From Paraliobacillus sp. PM-2 (GTDB taxonomy: Bacteria; Bacillota; Bacilli; Bacillales; Amphibacillaceae), in assembly GCF_001368815.1 (NCBI RefSeq), contig NZ_CTEI01000001.1, positions 1,116,001-1,180,000 of the forward strand: a stretch of 64,000 nucleotides of DNA. Direction: 5' to 3'. Position numbers and translations under genes: made by a program. A model generated the notes under the pieces. The model saw nothing but the letters and a program-made list of their open reading frames with translations, did not search any database and was not told the origin of the DNA. Shown here one piece after another: positions 54,623-64,000 of this stretch. Every line of letters begins with the position of its first letter. The first letter of the stretch is position 1.

Positions 54623-55957
54623 CTAAGTATTTGTAAATTCCCTTACTACAATTCTTGAACCTTCTGTTTTAATTATCTTTACCGGTTGTTGGCTAGCTAT
54701 GTATCCCCCCTCTGTAACAACGTCAAGTCTTTCACCTTCAAATATAGCAGTTCCAGATGGGCGAAGAGGGGTAAGTGACTTTCCTTCTAAACCAATCAAT
54801 TCTAATCGATTAACAGAAGAAACATAACCCTTCTCCGTTGTTGTAGCATCACTAAGGATAACATGTCTGAAAAAGCCTCTTTCTAAACCAATTAATTTAT
54901 ACAATATTATGGATGTAATAATAGCCACCACAAACGCGATTGCAATACTCATGCTCATAACACCCACATCTTCAGCTGACATATATAATGATCCAATAAC
55001 AGCCACAATACCTAAAACACCAATAATCCCTCCTGGTACAAAGAGCTCTACAACCATTAAAACGATACCTATTAGTAATAGAATAATTGCTTCATATCCA
55101 GCAAATCCAGCAACAATATGTCCATAAAAAAACAAAAGAAGAGAAACTAGACCGATAGATCCTGGTATGCCAAAACCAGGTGAATATAGTTCTACAATTA
55201 AACCAATACTCGCTAATGACAGTAAGATGGGTACAACCGTTGAGCTTGTAAAGAATCGTGCTAACTCTTCTGCAAAGGTCACTTCAGTTTCAATGATCTC
55301 TGCATTACTAAGTCCCAGTTCACTCAATAGTTCTGTTCGATGATTAACTATCGCTTCTGCATACTTAACCTCTACTGCTTGCGACGGACCAAGTGTTAAG
55401 TATTCTCCTTTTGGTGCATTGTATTCTGGCAAGTCTATATCAGCATCTGCCATAGCTGCTGCATATAAAGGATTTCTTCCTTTTGATTCTGCTGCACTAC
55501 GCATAGCACTAAGCCAAGCAGATTGGGCTTTTTTATCTGCCGCTGTCCCATCTGAATTAATGATTCCACTAGCACCCATTGTAGCTTGCGGTTTCATGTA
55601 TATCTGATCTGTGTTTAATGAAATATATGATCCTGCAGACAATGCACGGCTAGTAATAAAAGAGGTTGTTGGAATATTTAAATCTTGCAAAAGCTCTGCA
55701 ATATTATTCGCTGCATCCACACGACCACCTGGAGTATTTAATTCAAATATGATATGATCAGCAGATGATTCTTTTGCTTCAGAAGTTGTACGTTTTAGAA
55801 ACGCTTCCAATCCACGTTCTACTTCTTTTTCGATTGGTATAATATATACAAGTTTTCCTTCACCATTTTCTTGTGCATGGATAGCTGACGACTGAAACCC
55901 TATCATAGGAATAAAAATTAACAATAAGACCCATGCAAAACGTTTCACTTTACTCAC
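54623..55957 (-). CDS. yqeZ: Long NfeD protein (YqeZ), ClpP-fold serine protease domain
   Basis: This membrane serine protease-like partner of FloA has about 444 residues. The signal sequence ends near HAQ. A ClpP-class domain contains the probable catalytic Ser in [10 protein letters not shown] and Lys/GASG region QATMGASG. Four to six helices and a C-terminal NfeD OB-fold domain follow. The frame opens at ATG 55975, inside an AGGAGGGGG RBS. GTG 55957, 6 bases after it, is the better start. Confidence 0.9.
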   Translation of the reverse strand: MSKVKRFAWVLLLIFIPMIGFQSSAIHAQENGEGKLVYIIPIEKEVERGLEAFLKRTTSEAKESSADHIIFELNTPGGRVDAANNIAELLQDLNIPTTSFITSRALSAGSYISLNTDQIYMKPQATMGASGIINSDGTAADKKAQSAWLSAMRSAAESKGRNPLYAAAMADADIDLPEYNAPKGEYLTLGPSQAVEVKYAEAIVNHRTELLSELGLSNAEIIETEVTFAEELARFFTSSTVVPILLSLASIGLIVELYSPGFGIPGSIGLVSLLLFFYGHIVAGFAGYEAIILLLIGIVLMVVELFVPGGIIGVLGIVAVIGSLYMSAEDVGVMSMSIAIAFVVAIITSIILYKLIGLERGFFRHVILSDATTTEKGYVSSVNRLELIGLEGKSLTPLRPSGTAIFEGERLDVVTEGGYIASQQPVKIIKTEGSRIVVREFTNT

Positions 55958-56066
55958 TTTCCCCCTCCTTTCCATTTATACTATTGTGTATACTATATAC
56001 GCAAACGAACAGTATAAAGTTTCATTTCTTTATATATTTTATATTATAGCATAATACGTTTGTTAA

Positions 56067-56106
56067 AAATAATCCCCTATCACATAGATGCGATAGGGGA
56101 CTATTT
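56067..56106 (-). terminator. yqeY terminator
   Basis: AAATAATCCCCTATC (56067-56081) and its near-perfect complement (56092-56106) form a stem with a 10-base loop and a U-rich tail on the minus strand. Confidence 0.85.
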
Positions 56107-56128
56107 GTTTATAAACCATTTTTATAGA

Positions 56129-56575
56129 TTAAGACAAGTGCTTTTGAACAAGTTGATTAACTTGTGTTCCGTCTGCCTTTCCTTTTACTTTAGGCATTAA
56201 AGCACCCATTACTTTACCCATCTCTTTTTTTGAAGTAGCATTTACTTCACTAATGGTTTCTAGGATAATTTTTTCTAGCTCTTCATTTGAAAGCTGTTCA
56301 GGCATATATACTTGTAAAACATTTAATTCAGCTTCTAATTTTTCTACAAGATCATCGCGTCCAGCTTCTTTAAATTCATGGAGGGAATCTTTTCTCTGTT
56401 TTAACTCTCTAGATAAAACAGTAAGTTCTTCTTCTTCAGTTAATTCGTCTTTTCCAAGCTTGATCGCTTCATTTTGTAAAGATGCTTTTACCATGCGAAT
56501 AACGCTTAGCTTTTCTTTATCTTTACTTCTCATCGCTTGTTTCATATCTTGGTTTAGACGTTCTAATAATGACAT
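56129..56575 (-). CDS. yqeY: YqeY family protein (GatB/YqeY domain)
   Basis: This 148-residue protein, the same length as B. subtilis YqeY, has a helical domain resembling the tail of GatB ([34 protein letters not shown]). Its role may involve tRNA-dependent amidation or tRNA binding, but this is not established. ATG 56575 gives the usual [10 protein letters not shown] start. The extended frame is rejected. It follows rpsU, as in most Bacilli. Confidence 0.93.
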   Translation of the reverse strand: MSLLERLNQDMKQAMRSKDKEKLSVIRMVKASLQNEAIKLGKDELTEEEELTVLSRELKQRKDSLHEFKEAGRDDLVEKLEAELNVLQVYMPEQLSNEELEKIILETISEVNATSKKEMGKVMGALMPKVKGKADGTQVNQLVQKHLS

Positions 56576-56642
56576 TTTACTTCTACACCCTCTTTTTGGA
56601 AACAAAAATCAAGATCTTTCATTTCCATTCATGCAATCAAAA

Positions 56643-56816
56643 TTACTTACGTTTTCTAGCCGCCTCAGACTTTTTCTTACGACGAACACTAGGTTTCTCA
56701 TAAAATTCACGCTTACGGTATTCTGACAATGTACCAGATTTTGATACACTGCGCTTAAAGCGACGAAGAGCATCCTCAAGAGACTCGTTTTTACGAACGC
56801 GAGTTGTGTTTGACAT
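56643..56816 (-). CDS. rpsU: 30S ribosomal protein S21
   Basis: This 57-residue basic protein, [20 protein letters not shown] to [11 protein letters not shown], is S21. Only the frame starting at ATG 56816 makes sense; a longer ORF on the same strand is out of frame. GGAGGGAGGG precedes the ATG. It sits upstream of yqeY and divergent from yqeW. Confidence 0.96.
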   Translation of the reverse strand: MSNTTRVRKNESLEDALRRFKRSVSKSGTLSEYRKREFYEKPSVRRKKKSEAARKRK

Positions 56817-56996
56817 GCTAATTTCCCTCCCTCCGAAGCATCAACAATTTGTTGCGACATATGTAAACTGTACATATGCCTCTTTGATATTATAATATAA
56901 GGAATTTTGTAGGTCAACTTTTTGTTTAAGCGATTTATATTATTCTTAACATGTTTCATAGTGCATGTCCATATAGTTTAATGAGGTGAAGAACGA

Positions 56997-57920
56997 ATGA
57001 AACTAATATCTTTATTATTTGTATTTATTATGCTTTTCTTTATAGGAATGCGCTTGTTGCAAACTGGTATGAAGTTTTATGCAGAATCAAAGTTAACAAA
57101 TTGGATTTCTTCCAGTACGAATCATTTATTTGGCAGTATAATTATCGGTACAGTAGCTACCGCTATTCTACAAAGTAGTTCTGTTGTTTTGATTATAACA
57201 ATTAGTTTAGTAACAGTTAACATCTTAACATTTAAACAAACAATAGGAATCATTCTTGGAGCAAATATTGGTACAACAATTACGGGAGAGCTGCTTACAA
57301 TAGGAGATATTTTTCCTTATCATATTAGTTTATTGCTTGGTATTATATTTGTTTTCATTAATCAAAAAAAGATTTTTTATATTGGGTGTATCCTGTTAGG
57401 ATTAGGAAATATTTTTATTGCTATGGATGGTTTTCAATCCTTGATGCCATTGATTAATGATAATTTTTCATTAAAATATGCATTCTTATCAGCGCAAACC
57501 TATCCTGAAGTCGGTTTATTAATTGGTGTTATAATAAGTGCAATTATTCAATCTTCAAGTGCAACATTTGCTTTAACAGCTAGTTTATTGCATGAAGACA
57601 TTATTTCCTTAACCACTTCTATCGCGATCATGTTAGGATCGAATATTGGCACCTGTGTAACCACTTTGATTGCCTCTATTCGCACATCAAGGCAAGCGAA
57701 ACTTGTTGCCATTACGCATACCATTTTTAATATTTTCACTGTATTAATTGTTGTTCCATTTTTGTCATTACTTACGTATATCGGTGAACAATTAGCTACA
57801 GAAAGTGTTAATCAGCTAGCTCACACTGCAGTAATTTTTAATATCTTTTCTGTATTAATCGTTATCCCATTTATCCCTTACTTAGAGAGACAGATACGTA
57901 ACAGAAAAAAACAAAAATAG
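56997..57920 (+). CDS. yqeW: Na/Pi cotransporter family protein YqeW
   Basis: This sodium-phosphate symporter family protein has 307 residues, equal to B. subtilis YqeW. Two repeats carry the substrate motifs LQSSSVV and IQSSSAT, and it has eight to nine membrane helices. Unlike the gene at 25567-27210, it lacks the C-terminal PhoU domain. GAGGTGAAG precedes the ATG. It is the only plus-strand gene in this half of the window. Confidence 0.9.
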   Translation: MKLISLLFVFIMLFFIGMRLLQTGMKFYAESKLTNWISSSTNHLFGSIIIGTVATAILQSSSVVLIITISLVTVNILTFKQTIGIILGANIGTTITGELLTIGDIFPYHISLLLGIIFVFINQKKIFYIGCILLGLGNIFIAMDGFQSLMPLINDNFSLKYAFLSAQTYPEVGLLIGVIISAIIQSSSATFALTASLLHEDIISLTTSIAIMLGSNIGTCVTTLIASIRTSRQAKLVAITHTIFNIFTVLIVVPFLSLLTYIGEQLATESVNQLAHTAVIFNIFSVLIVIPFIPYLERQIRNRKKQK

Positions 57921-57958
57921 TAACGGAGATGCATCGTTAGCATCCCGTTACTATTTTT
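57912..57958. terminator. Bidirectional terminator between yqeW and mtaB
   Basis: AAAAATAGTAACGG (57913-57926) pairs with CCGTTACTATTTTT (57944-57957), with a second GATGC/GCATC stem inside. U-tracts lie on both strands. It sits between convergent genes. Confidence 0.9.
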
Positions 57959-59310
57959 TATGATTGAACAGTAATTTTTTGATTTCTAGCTGGTTCATCC
58001 ATCACACGAACAAATTCTCCATTGTTTAGAGGATATCCAGATTGTGTTATTTTAACACGAACAATTTTACCAATCATATCTGATGATCCTTCAAATTTCA
58101 CTTTTAAATAATTATCTGAATACCCAATTAACATGGCTTGATCTGAATGATCCTGTTCTTCAGGTATAACTTCTAATACTTCTCCCTCATAAAGGGATGC
58201 ATATTCTTTTGCCTGTTGATTAGAAAGTTCAATGAGTTGATGAACACGTTCATTCTTCACATCATCATTCACCTGATTATCCATTCGTGCAGCTGGTGTT
58301 CCCGTGCGTTTAGAAAATGGAAATACATGAAGCTCAGAATAACCAATTTCCCTGATAAAATTATATGTTTCTTGAAATTCTGCATCTGATTCACCAGGGA
58401 ACCCTACGATCACATCAGAAGTAATTGCAAGTCCAGGTAATGCTTGTTTAATACGATCCACTTTTTCTTTATAGTAACTTGATGAATATTTTCGACGCAT
58501 TCTTTCTAACACGGAATCTGATCCTGATTGAAGCGGGATATGAAGGTGTCGAACTATTTTTTCTGACTCATCTAATACTTGAATGACCTCATCTGTAATT
58601 TGACTTGCTTCTATCGAAGAAATACGGATACGTTTTAATCCATCTACTTTATGCTCAAGGTCACGTAATAAATCTGCAAAATGATAATCTTTCATATCCT
58701 CTCCATACCCTGCAGTATGAATACCGGTTAAGACAATTTCTTTATACCCTGCATCAACTAATTGTTGTGCTTGCTTTAACACATTTTCAGGCTTTCTTGA
58801 ACGCAACAGACCCCTAGACCAAGGAATGATACAAAATGTACAGAAATTGTTGCAGCCTTCTTGAATTTTTAATGAAGCGCGGGTTCTATCTGAAAATACA
58901 GGTACATCCATTTCTTCAAACACACGATTTTTCATAATATTCGACACACCATTAATAGGTAATCTTGTTTCTTGGTGTTCTTTTATATATTTAATCATTT
59001 TATCACGGTCTTGTGTTCCAACAACAATATCCACACCTGGAATCTCCATAATTTCCCCAGGTGAAGTTTGTGCATAGCAACCAGTTACACAGATTACTGC
59101 TTCTGGGTTTTTACGGATCGCTCTACGAATGATTTGTCGACTTTTTTTATCGCCTGTATTTGTTACTGTACAAGTATTAATAATATAAACATCTGCTTCT
59201 CGATCAAACTCTACTCGTTCATAGCCGTGTTGTTTAAATATTTGCCATATTCCTTCTGTTTCATAATGATTCACCTTACAACCTAAGGTGTGAAATGCCA
59301 CTGTAGACAT
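57958..59310 (-). CDS. mtaB: tRNA t6A37 methylthiotransferase MtaB
   Basis: This radical-SAM enzyme converts t6A37 to ms2t6A37 in tRNA. The 450-residue protein has the auxiliary cluster cysteines Cys11, Cys47 and Cys78. The radical-SAM triad CNNFCTFC (Cys153, Cys157, Cys160) and a C-terminal TRAM domain (about 375-440) are also visible. GGAGTGA precedes the ATG. It is downstream of rsmE in the dnaK-dnaJ-prmA-rsmE-mtaB order common in Firmicutes. Confidence 0.95.
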   Translation of the reverse strand: MSTVAFHTLGCKVNHYETEGIWQIFKQHGYERVEFDREADVYIINTCTVTNTGDKKSRQIIRRAIRKNPEAVICVTGCYAQTSPGEIMEIPGVDIVVGTQDRDKMIKYIKEHQETRLPINGVSNIMKNRVFEEMDVPVFSDRTRASLKIQEGCNNFCTFCIIPWSRGLLRSRKPENVLKQAQQLVDAGYKEIVLTGIHTAGYGEDMKDYHFADLLRDLEHKVDGLKRIRISSIEASQITDEVIQVLDESEKIVRHLHIPLQSGSDSVLERMRRKYSSSYYKEKVDRIKQALPGLAITSDVIVGFPGESDAEFQETYNFIREIGYSELHVFPFSKRTGTPAARMDNQVNDDVKNERVHQLIELSNQQAKEYASLYEGEVLEVIPEEQDHSDQAMLIGYSDNYLKVKFEGSSDMIGKIVRVKITQSGYPLNNGEFVRVMDEPARNQKITVQS

Positions 59311-59315
59311 TTAGA

Positions 59316-60068
59316 TCACTCCATTTCTTCAAAATGATACGAAAGACTAGCTAACGCATACAAACCAGCTGTTTCTGTTCTAAGTATTCTTGGACCTAAA
59401 CGAACACAAGTAAAACCATTTTGTTTCATCGTAGCTATTTCCGTCTCTGAAAATCCACCCTCAGGGCCTATACAGATAAATACAGACTCACCCTCATGTA
59501 TTTTCTGATAGATTTCATGTAATTTGTTGCTTTTCTCCAATCGAGTTGTTTCTTCGTATGCAACAAGCTTATGATCAAACATAGATGCATGTTTAACTAA
59601 ATCAGAAAGGTTGGAGATAGTAGTAACGTTTGGTAAACAGGTACGATGTGATTGCTCGGCGGCTTCTTTTACGATTTTACGGTATCGAAGGAGTTTTTTT
59701 TCTGTTTTTTTGGCATCCCATTTCACAATAGAACGAGCACCTTGAAAAAGGAAAAAATCAACCGCTCCTAATTCAGTACCTTTTTGTAAAATCAGATCTA
59801 GTTTATCTCCTTTTGGAAATGCTTGTGCAATCGCAACCTTTATAGGCATTTCAACATTCGATTCTATCCAACTCACAATGTTTGCAACAACTTCATTTTC
59901 CGTTATATTTTCTATCAAACAAATCGCAGCTTGTCCATCCGGTCGATTACAGATGATTTGATCACCATTATGCATACGCATAACACGATTTATATGGTGA
60001 TAATCATCTCCTGTAATAAAAACTTCACTTGCTGTCCATTGATCCATAGGAACAAAATAATGTTGCAC
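59316..60068 (-). CDS. rsmE: 16S rRNA (uridine1498-N3)-methyltransferase RsmE
   Basis: This SPOUT-class enzyme methylates U1498 of 16S rRNA. The 250-residue protein has an N-terminal PUA-like domain and the SPOUT knot region with FICIGPEGGFSETE and LGPRILRTETA. The frame extends to 60104, but GTG 60068, preceded by AGGT, gives MQHYFVPMDQW, matching homologues. It removes the overlap with prmA. Confidence 0.93.
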   Translation of the reverse strand: MQHYFVPMDQWTASEVFITGDDYHHINRVMRMHNGDQIICNRPDGQAAICLIENITENEVVANIVSWIESNVEMPIKVAIAQAFPKGDKLDLILQKGTELGAVDFFLFQGARSIVKWDAKKTEKKLLRYRKIVKEAAEQSHRTCLPNVTTISNLSDLVKHASMFDHKLVAYEETTRLEKSNKLHEIYQKIHEGESVFICIGPEGGFSETEIATMKQNGFTCVRLGPRILRTETAGLYALASLSYHFEEME

Positions 60069-60090
60069 GGTATTTACCTGCTTTCTATTT

Positions 60091-61026
60091 CTACTTTTTA
60101 GCAATAATGCAAATCCAATCTTCCATTTGGTTGACCTCTATTATTTGAAAACCAACATCTATCAATGCTTGTTTTACTTGTTCCTTTTTTGCATGTATGA
60201 TGCCTGATGTAATAAAAAAACCACCAGGCTTCAACAAGCGAAAAGCATCCGCTTCAAAGCGCATAATAATTTCTGCTAGTATATTGGCTACTATTACGTC
60301 AGGTTTCTCTTCAATATTATCTAACAAATTATTTTGTTTCACCTGAATTTGATGATGAACTTTATTAATCTTTGTATTAATACGAGCAGACTTTACTGCT
60401 ACATCATCAAGATCAAAAGCCCATACTTGGTTTGCTCCAAGTAAAGCAGATGCGATACTTAGCACACCTGATCCAGTACCAACATCAATAACAAAGTTGT
60501 TTGGCTCTATATAGCTTTCTAATGCTTGAATACTTAACACAGTAGTTGGATGTGTTCCTGTACCAAAAGCCATTCCTGGATCTAATTCAATAATTAACTC
60601 ATCGCTAGAAACAGCTTGATAGTCTTCCCAGGTAGGTGTAATTGTAATTTTTTCAGAGATCTTGACCGGCTTATAGTATTTTTTCCAAGCTGTGGCCCAT
60701 TCTTCTTCATTCACTTCACTTAAGGTTATTTGATTGGTTCCAAGATCAATATCATACAGTAATAAATTATTAATTGCTTGCTTGATCTGATCAACTGTTT
60801 CTCCTAAAAAGCTGTTCATAGGTAAATAAGCTTTTAATAGAACACCTTCTTCTGGGAAGTCAATTGGATTTAATTCATACATTTCACCTAAATCTGTGGA
60901 GCGATCTTTATCTAATTCCTCTGAGTCCTCAATAACAACACCACTAGCTCCTGCCTCGTGTAAAATATTTGAAATCGGTTCGATTGCTTCATTGGTGGTG
61001 TGAATACATAATTCAGACCATTTCAA
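60091..61026 (-). CDS. prmA: Ribosomal protein L11 methyltransferase PrmA
   Basis: This enzyme trimethylates L11. The 311-residue protein has an N-terminal substrate-binding domain and a SAM-binding Rossmann domain with FVIDVGTGSGVLSIA near residues 174-188, plus DPGMAFGTGTHPTT. Homologues start MKWSEL, which matches TTG 61026. ATG 61050 (MIRNELIHL...) is an alternative without a clear RBS. Length matches B. subtilis PrmA. Confidence 0.93.
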   Translation of the reverse strand: MKWSELCIHTTNEAIEPISNILHEAGASGVVIEDSEELDKDRSTDLGEMYELNPIDFPEEGVLLKAYLPMNSFLGETVDQIKQAINNLLLYDIDLGTNQITLSEVNEEEWATAWKKYYKPVKISEKITITPTWEDYQAVSSDELIIELDPGMAFGTGTHPTTVLSIQALESYIEPNNFVIDVGTGSGVLSIASALLGANQVWAFDLDDVAVKSARINTKINKVHHQIQVKQNNLLDNIEEKPDVIVANILAEIIMRFEADAFRLLKPGGFFITSGIIHAKKEQVKQALIDVGFQIIEVNQMEDWICIIAKK

Positions 61027-61089
61027 GTGAATCAACTCATTTCTGATCATTTATTTCATTTATCGTGATATTTACCTAATAAATTAAGA

Positions 61090-62211
61090 TTATTCGCCTT
61101 TAAAGGCCCGTTTCACACGTTGAAAGAAAGAATCTTCATGTTCATCTGTAGCTTTGTTTCCACTTATTTCATTTAGTTCACGTAATAATTCTTTCTGTCG
61201 ATCGGTTAAATTTGTCGGAGTTATTACACGAATTTTAACATGTTGATCACCATGACCATAACCACGAACATTTGGAGCACCTTTCCCTTTCAAACGAAAG
61301 GTTTTACCTGTTTGTGTTCCAGCAGGTATTTTTAATTTTACTTTACCATGCACAGTAGGAATTTCAATTTCATCACCAAGTGCGGCTTGAGCAAACGCAA
61401 TTGGCATTTCACAAAAGATATGATCACCATCACGTTTATAAAACTCATGTATTTTAATCTGAACCACTACATATAGATCACCGGCTGGTCCACCATTTAC
61501 ACCTGGCTCGCCTTGGCCAGCGACTCTAATCTGTTGCCCATCATCAATTCCAGCAGGAATATTAATATGAATTTTCTTACGTTTCTTTACTTTTCCTGCT
61601 CCACCACACGTTGTACATTTATCTGGTATAATTTTACCGGTTCCTTGACATTGATTACATACACGCTTATTTACAACACGACCAAATGGTGTATTTTGTT
61701 CGACATTTAGTTGGCCACTACCGTTACATTGACTGCAGGTTTTTGGCTTTGTACCCGGTTTTGCACCAGAACCATGACACGTCTCACACGTTTCGTCTTT
61801 AGGAATTTCAATATCTGTTTCTTTCCCAAAAATAGCCTCTTCAAAATCTAACACCATTGTATATTGTAAATCCGCTCCTTGCCTAGGCGCATTGGGATCT
61901 CGACGACGTCCGCCTCCAAAAAACATATCAAAAATATCACCGAATCCACCAAAGTCTTCTGCACCACCAAAGCCACCAAACCCTTGACTCTGCGGTCCAG
62001 CATGACCGAATTGATCATATTGTGTACGTTTCTGATCATCACTTAATACTTCATAAGCTTCCTTTGCCTCTTTAAATTTATCTGCTGCATCATCCTCTTT
62101 ATTTACATCTGGATGATATTTTCTTGCGAGTTTTCGGTAAGCCTTCTTTAATTCGTCTTTTGATGCATCTTTAGAGACACCAAGTACATCATAATAGTCT
62201 CTTTTACTCAC
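61090..62211 (-). CDS. dnaJ: Chaperone DnaJ
   Basis: This Hsp40 co-chaperone stimulates DnaK ATPase and delivers substrates. The 373-residue protein has a J-domain with HPD (KYHPDV), a Gly/Phe-rich linker, and four CxxCxGxG zinc repeats (about 145-210). C-terminal substrate domains follow. GTG 62211 gives [12 protein letters not shown], the standard start, so the longer frame to 62280 is rejected. A terminator lies between it and dnaK. Confidence 0.96.
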   Translation of the reverse strand: MSKRDYYDVLGVSKDASKDELKKAYRKLARKYHPDVNKEDDAADKFKEAKEAYEVLSDDQKRTQYDQFGHAGPQSQGFGGFGGAEDFGGFGDIFDMFFGGGRRRDPNAPRQGADLQYTMVLDFEEAIFGKETDIEIPKDETCETCHGSGAKPGTKPKTCSQCNGSGQLNVEQNTPFGRVVNKRVCNQCQGTGKIIPDKCTTCGGAGKVKKRKKIHINIPAGIDDGQQIRVAGQGEPGVNGGPAGDLYVVVQIKIHEFYKRDGDHIFCEMPIAFAQAALGDEIEIPTVHGKVKLKIPAGTQTGKTFRLKGKGAPNVRGYGHGDQHVKIRVITPTNLTDRQKELLRELNEISGNKATDEHEDSFFQRVKRAFKGE

Positions 62212-62340
62212 TGCACGATCACTCTCCCGACTCTTCTTTGCATAGATTTTATCATAACATTGAAACTCTATTTTGAGCAAATTACTTATAAATGAAATTC
62301 TTTATAGAAGTTGATAGTTTATGAAGGGAATAGAACAGAG

Positions 62341-62378
62341 GAAAAGTCAAAGCCAAGTGAAACCTGACTTTGACTTTT
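62341..62378 (-). terminator. Terminator between dnaK and dnaJ
   Basis: AAAAGTCAAAG (62341-62351) pairs with CTTTGACTTTT (62367-62377) around a 15-base loop. It lies just past the dnaK stop, ahead of dnaJ, so dnaJ may depend on read-through or its own promoter. Confidence 0.8.
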
Positions 62379-62407
62379 TCTACAAGTTTGTGTACTACTT
62401 TTCTATC

Positions 62408-64000
<1,593 letters not shown>

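Noticed and set aside
56609-56959. 116-codon minus-strand ORF over the rpsU region
   Set aside because: Out of frame with the clear S21 coding sequence at 56643-56816, which has a strong RBS.
56880-56990. PhoP-like repeats upstream of yqeW
   Set aside because: One TTAACA is present but the 11-base neighbours match poorly, so it is not counted as a Pho box.

Overview
The window is a chromosomal segment of an AT-rich, endospore-forming Bacillota of the family Bacillaceae. Gene order closely follows Bacillus subtilis from comG through yqg, pst, sodA, nfo, sigA-dnaG, glyQS, era and floA to dnaJ-dnaK. Sequence divergence, missing neighbours and the low GC content suggest a genus outside Bacillus sensu stricto, such as the Oceanobacillus/Virgibacillus/Gracilibacillus group. 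That placement is inferred from gene content and style, not from a database search. Almost every gene is a recognisable housekeeping or conserved Bacillaceae gene, and no prophage, intact insertion sequence or CRISPR array is visible.

Layout. 0.2-4.1 kb (+): the complete comGA-GG operon for the DNA-uptake pseudopilus, then a lone tRNA-Gln. 4.3-15 kb: an MBL hydrolase, a DUF2759 peptide, a lipoteichoic acid synthase paralogue, yqgQ-glcK, a SpoVAF-like germination protein, the rhomboid protease GluP, yqgO, yqgN, rpmG, and a plus-strand pair encoding a membrane-anchored HTH-like protein and a short MltG-like protein. 15-23.2 kb (-): pstS-pstC-pstA-pstB-phoU behind a four-repeat Pho box, then pbpA and a YqgE-type MFS transporter. 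23.3-30.6 kb: sodA, a DksA-like protein, a six-gene tRNA cluster, a Na/Pi cotransporter fused to a PhoU domain, an NfeD-like protein, a LysM-like protein, a large nested palindromic repeat, a DUF4190-type protein, a lytic transglycosylase and a YqfT-type protein. 30.6-42.7 kb (-): nfo, cshB, yqfO, trmK, a membrane protein, sigA, dnaG, yqfL, glyS and glyQ, the last two under a glycine T-box riboswitch. 43.2-44.8 kb: a solitary DUF4091/GH123-like gene. 45.1-56.8 kb (-): recO, yqzL, era, dgkA, ybeY, pgpH, phoH, yqfD, yqfC, yqfB, floA, nfeD, yqeY and rpsU. 57-64 kb: yqeW (+), then mtaB, rsmE, prmA, dnaJ and the 3' part of dnaK (-).

Three themes stand out. Phosphate handling is dense: Pst, PhoU and two Na/Pi transporters, with PhoP-like direct repeats at pst and possibly at the larger Na/Pi gene. 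Envelope genes are frequent: LTA synthase, PBP2-type PbpA, undecaprenol kinase, the FloA/NfeD pair, transglycosylase-like and LysM-like proteins. Translation and RNA genes form a third group: sigA, dnaG, era, ybeY, rpmG, rpsU, trmK, mtaB, rsmE, prmA and glyQS. Compared with B. subtilis, ccpN, cdd, cccA, zur and ispG are absent from their expected positions.

No convincing new multi-gene system was found. The least explained items are the 28525-28850 palindromic element, the inverted-repeat segment near 24650-24785, the coupled HTH/MltG-like pair, the DUF4091 gene and two hypothetical proteins. For many genes the start was moved from the longest possible ORF to the codon preceded by a clear Shine-Dalgarno sequence. 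These choices are explained in the entries.
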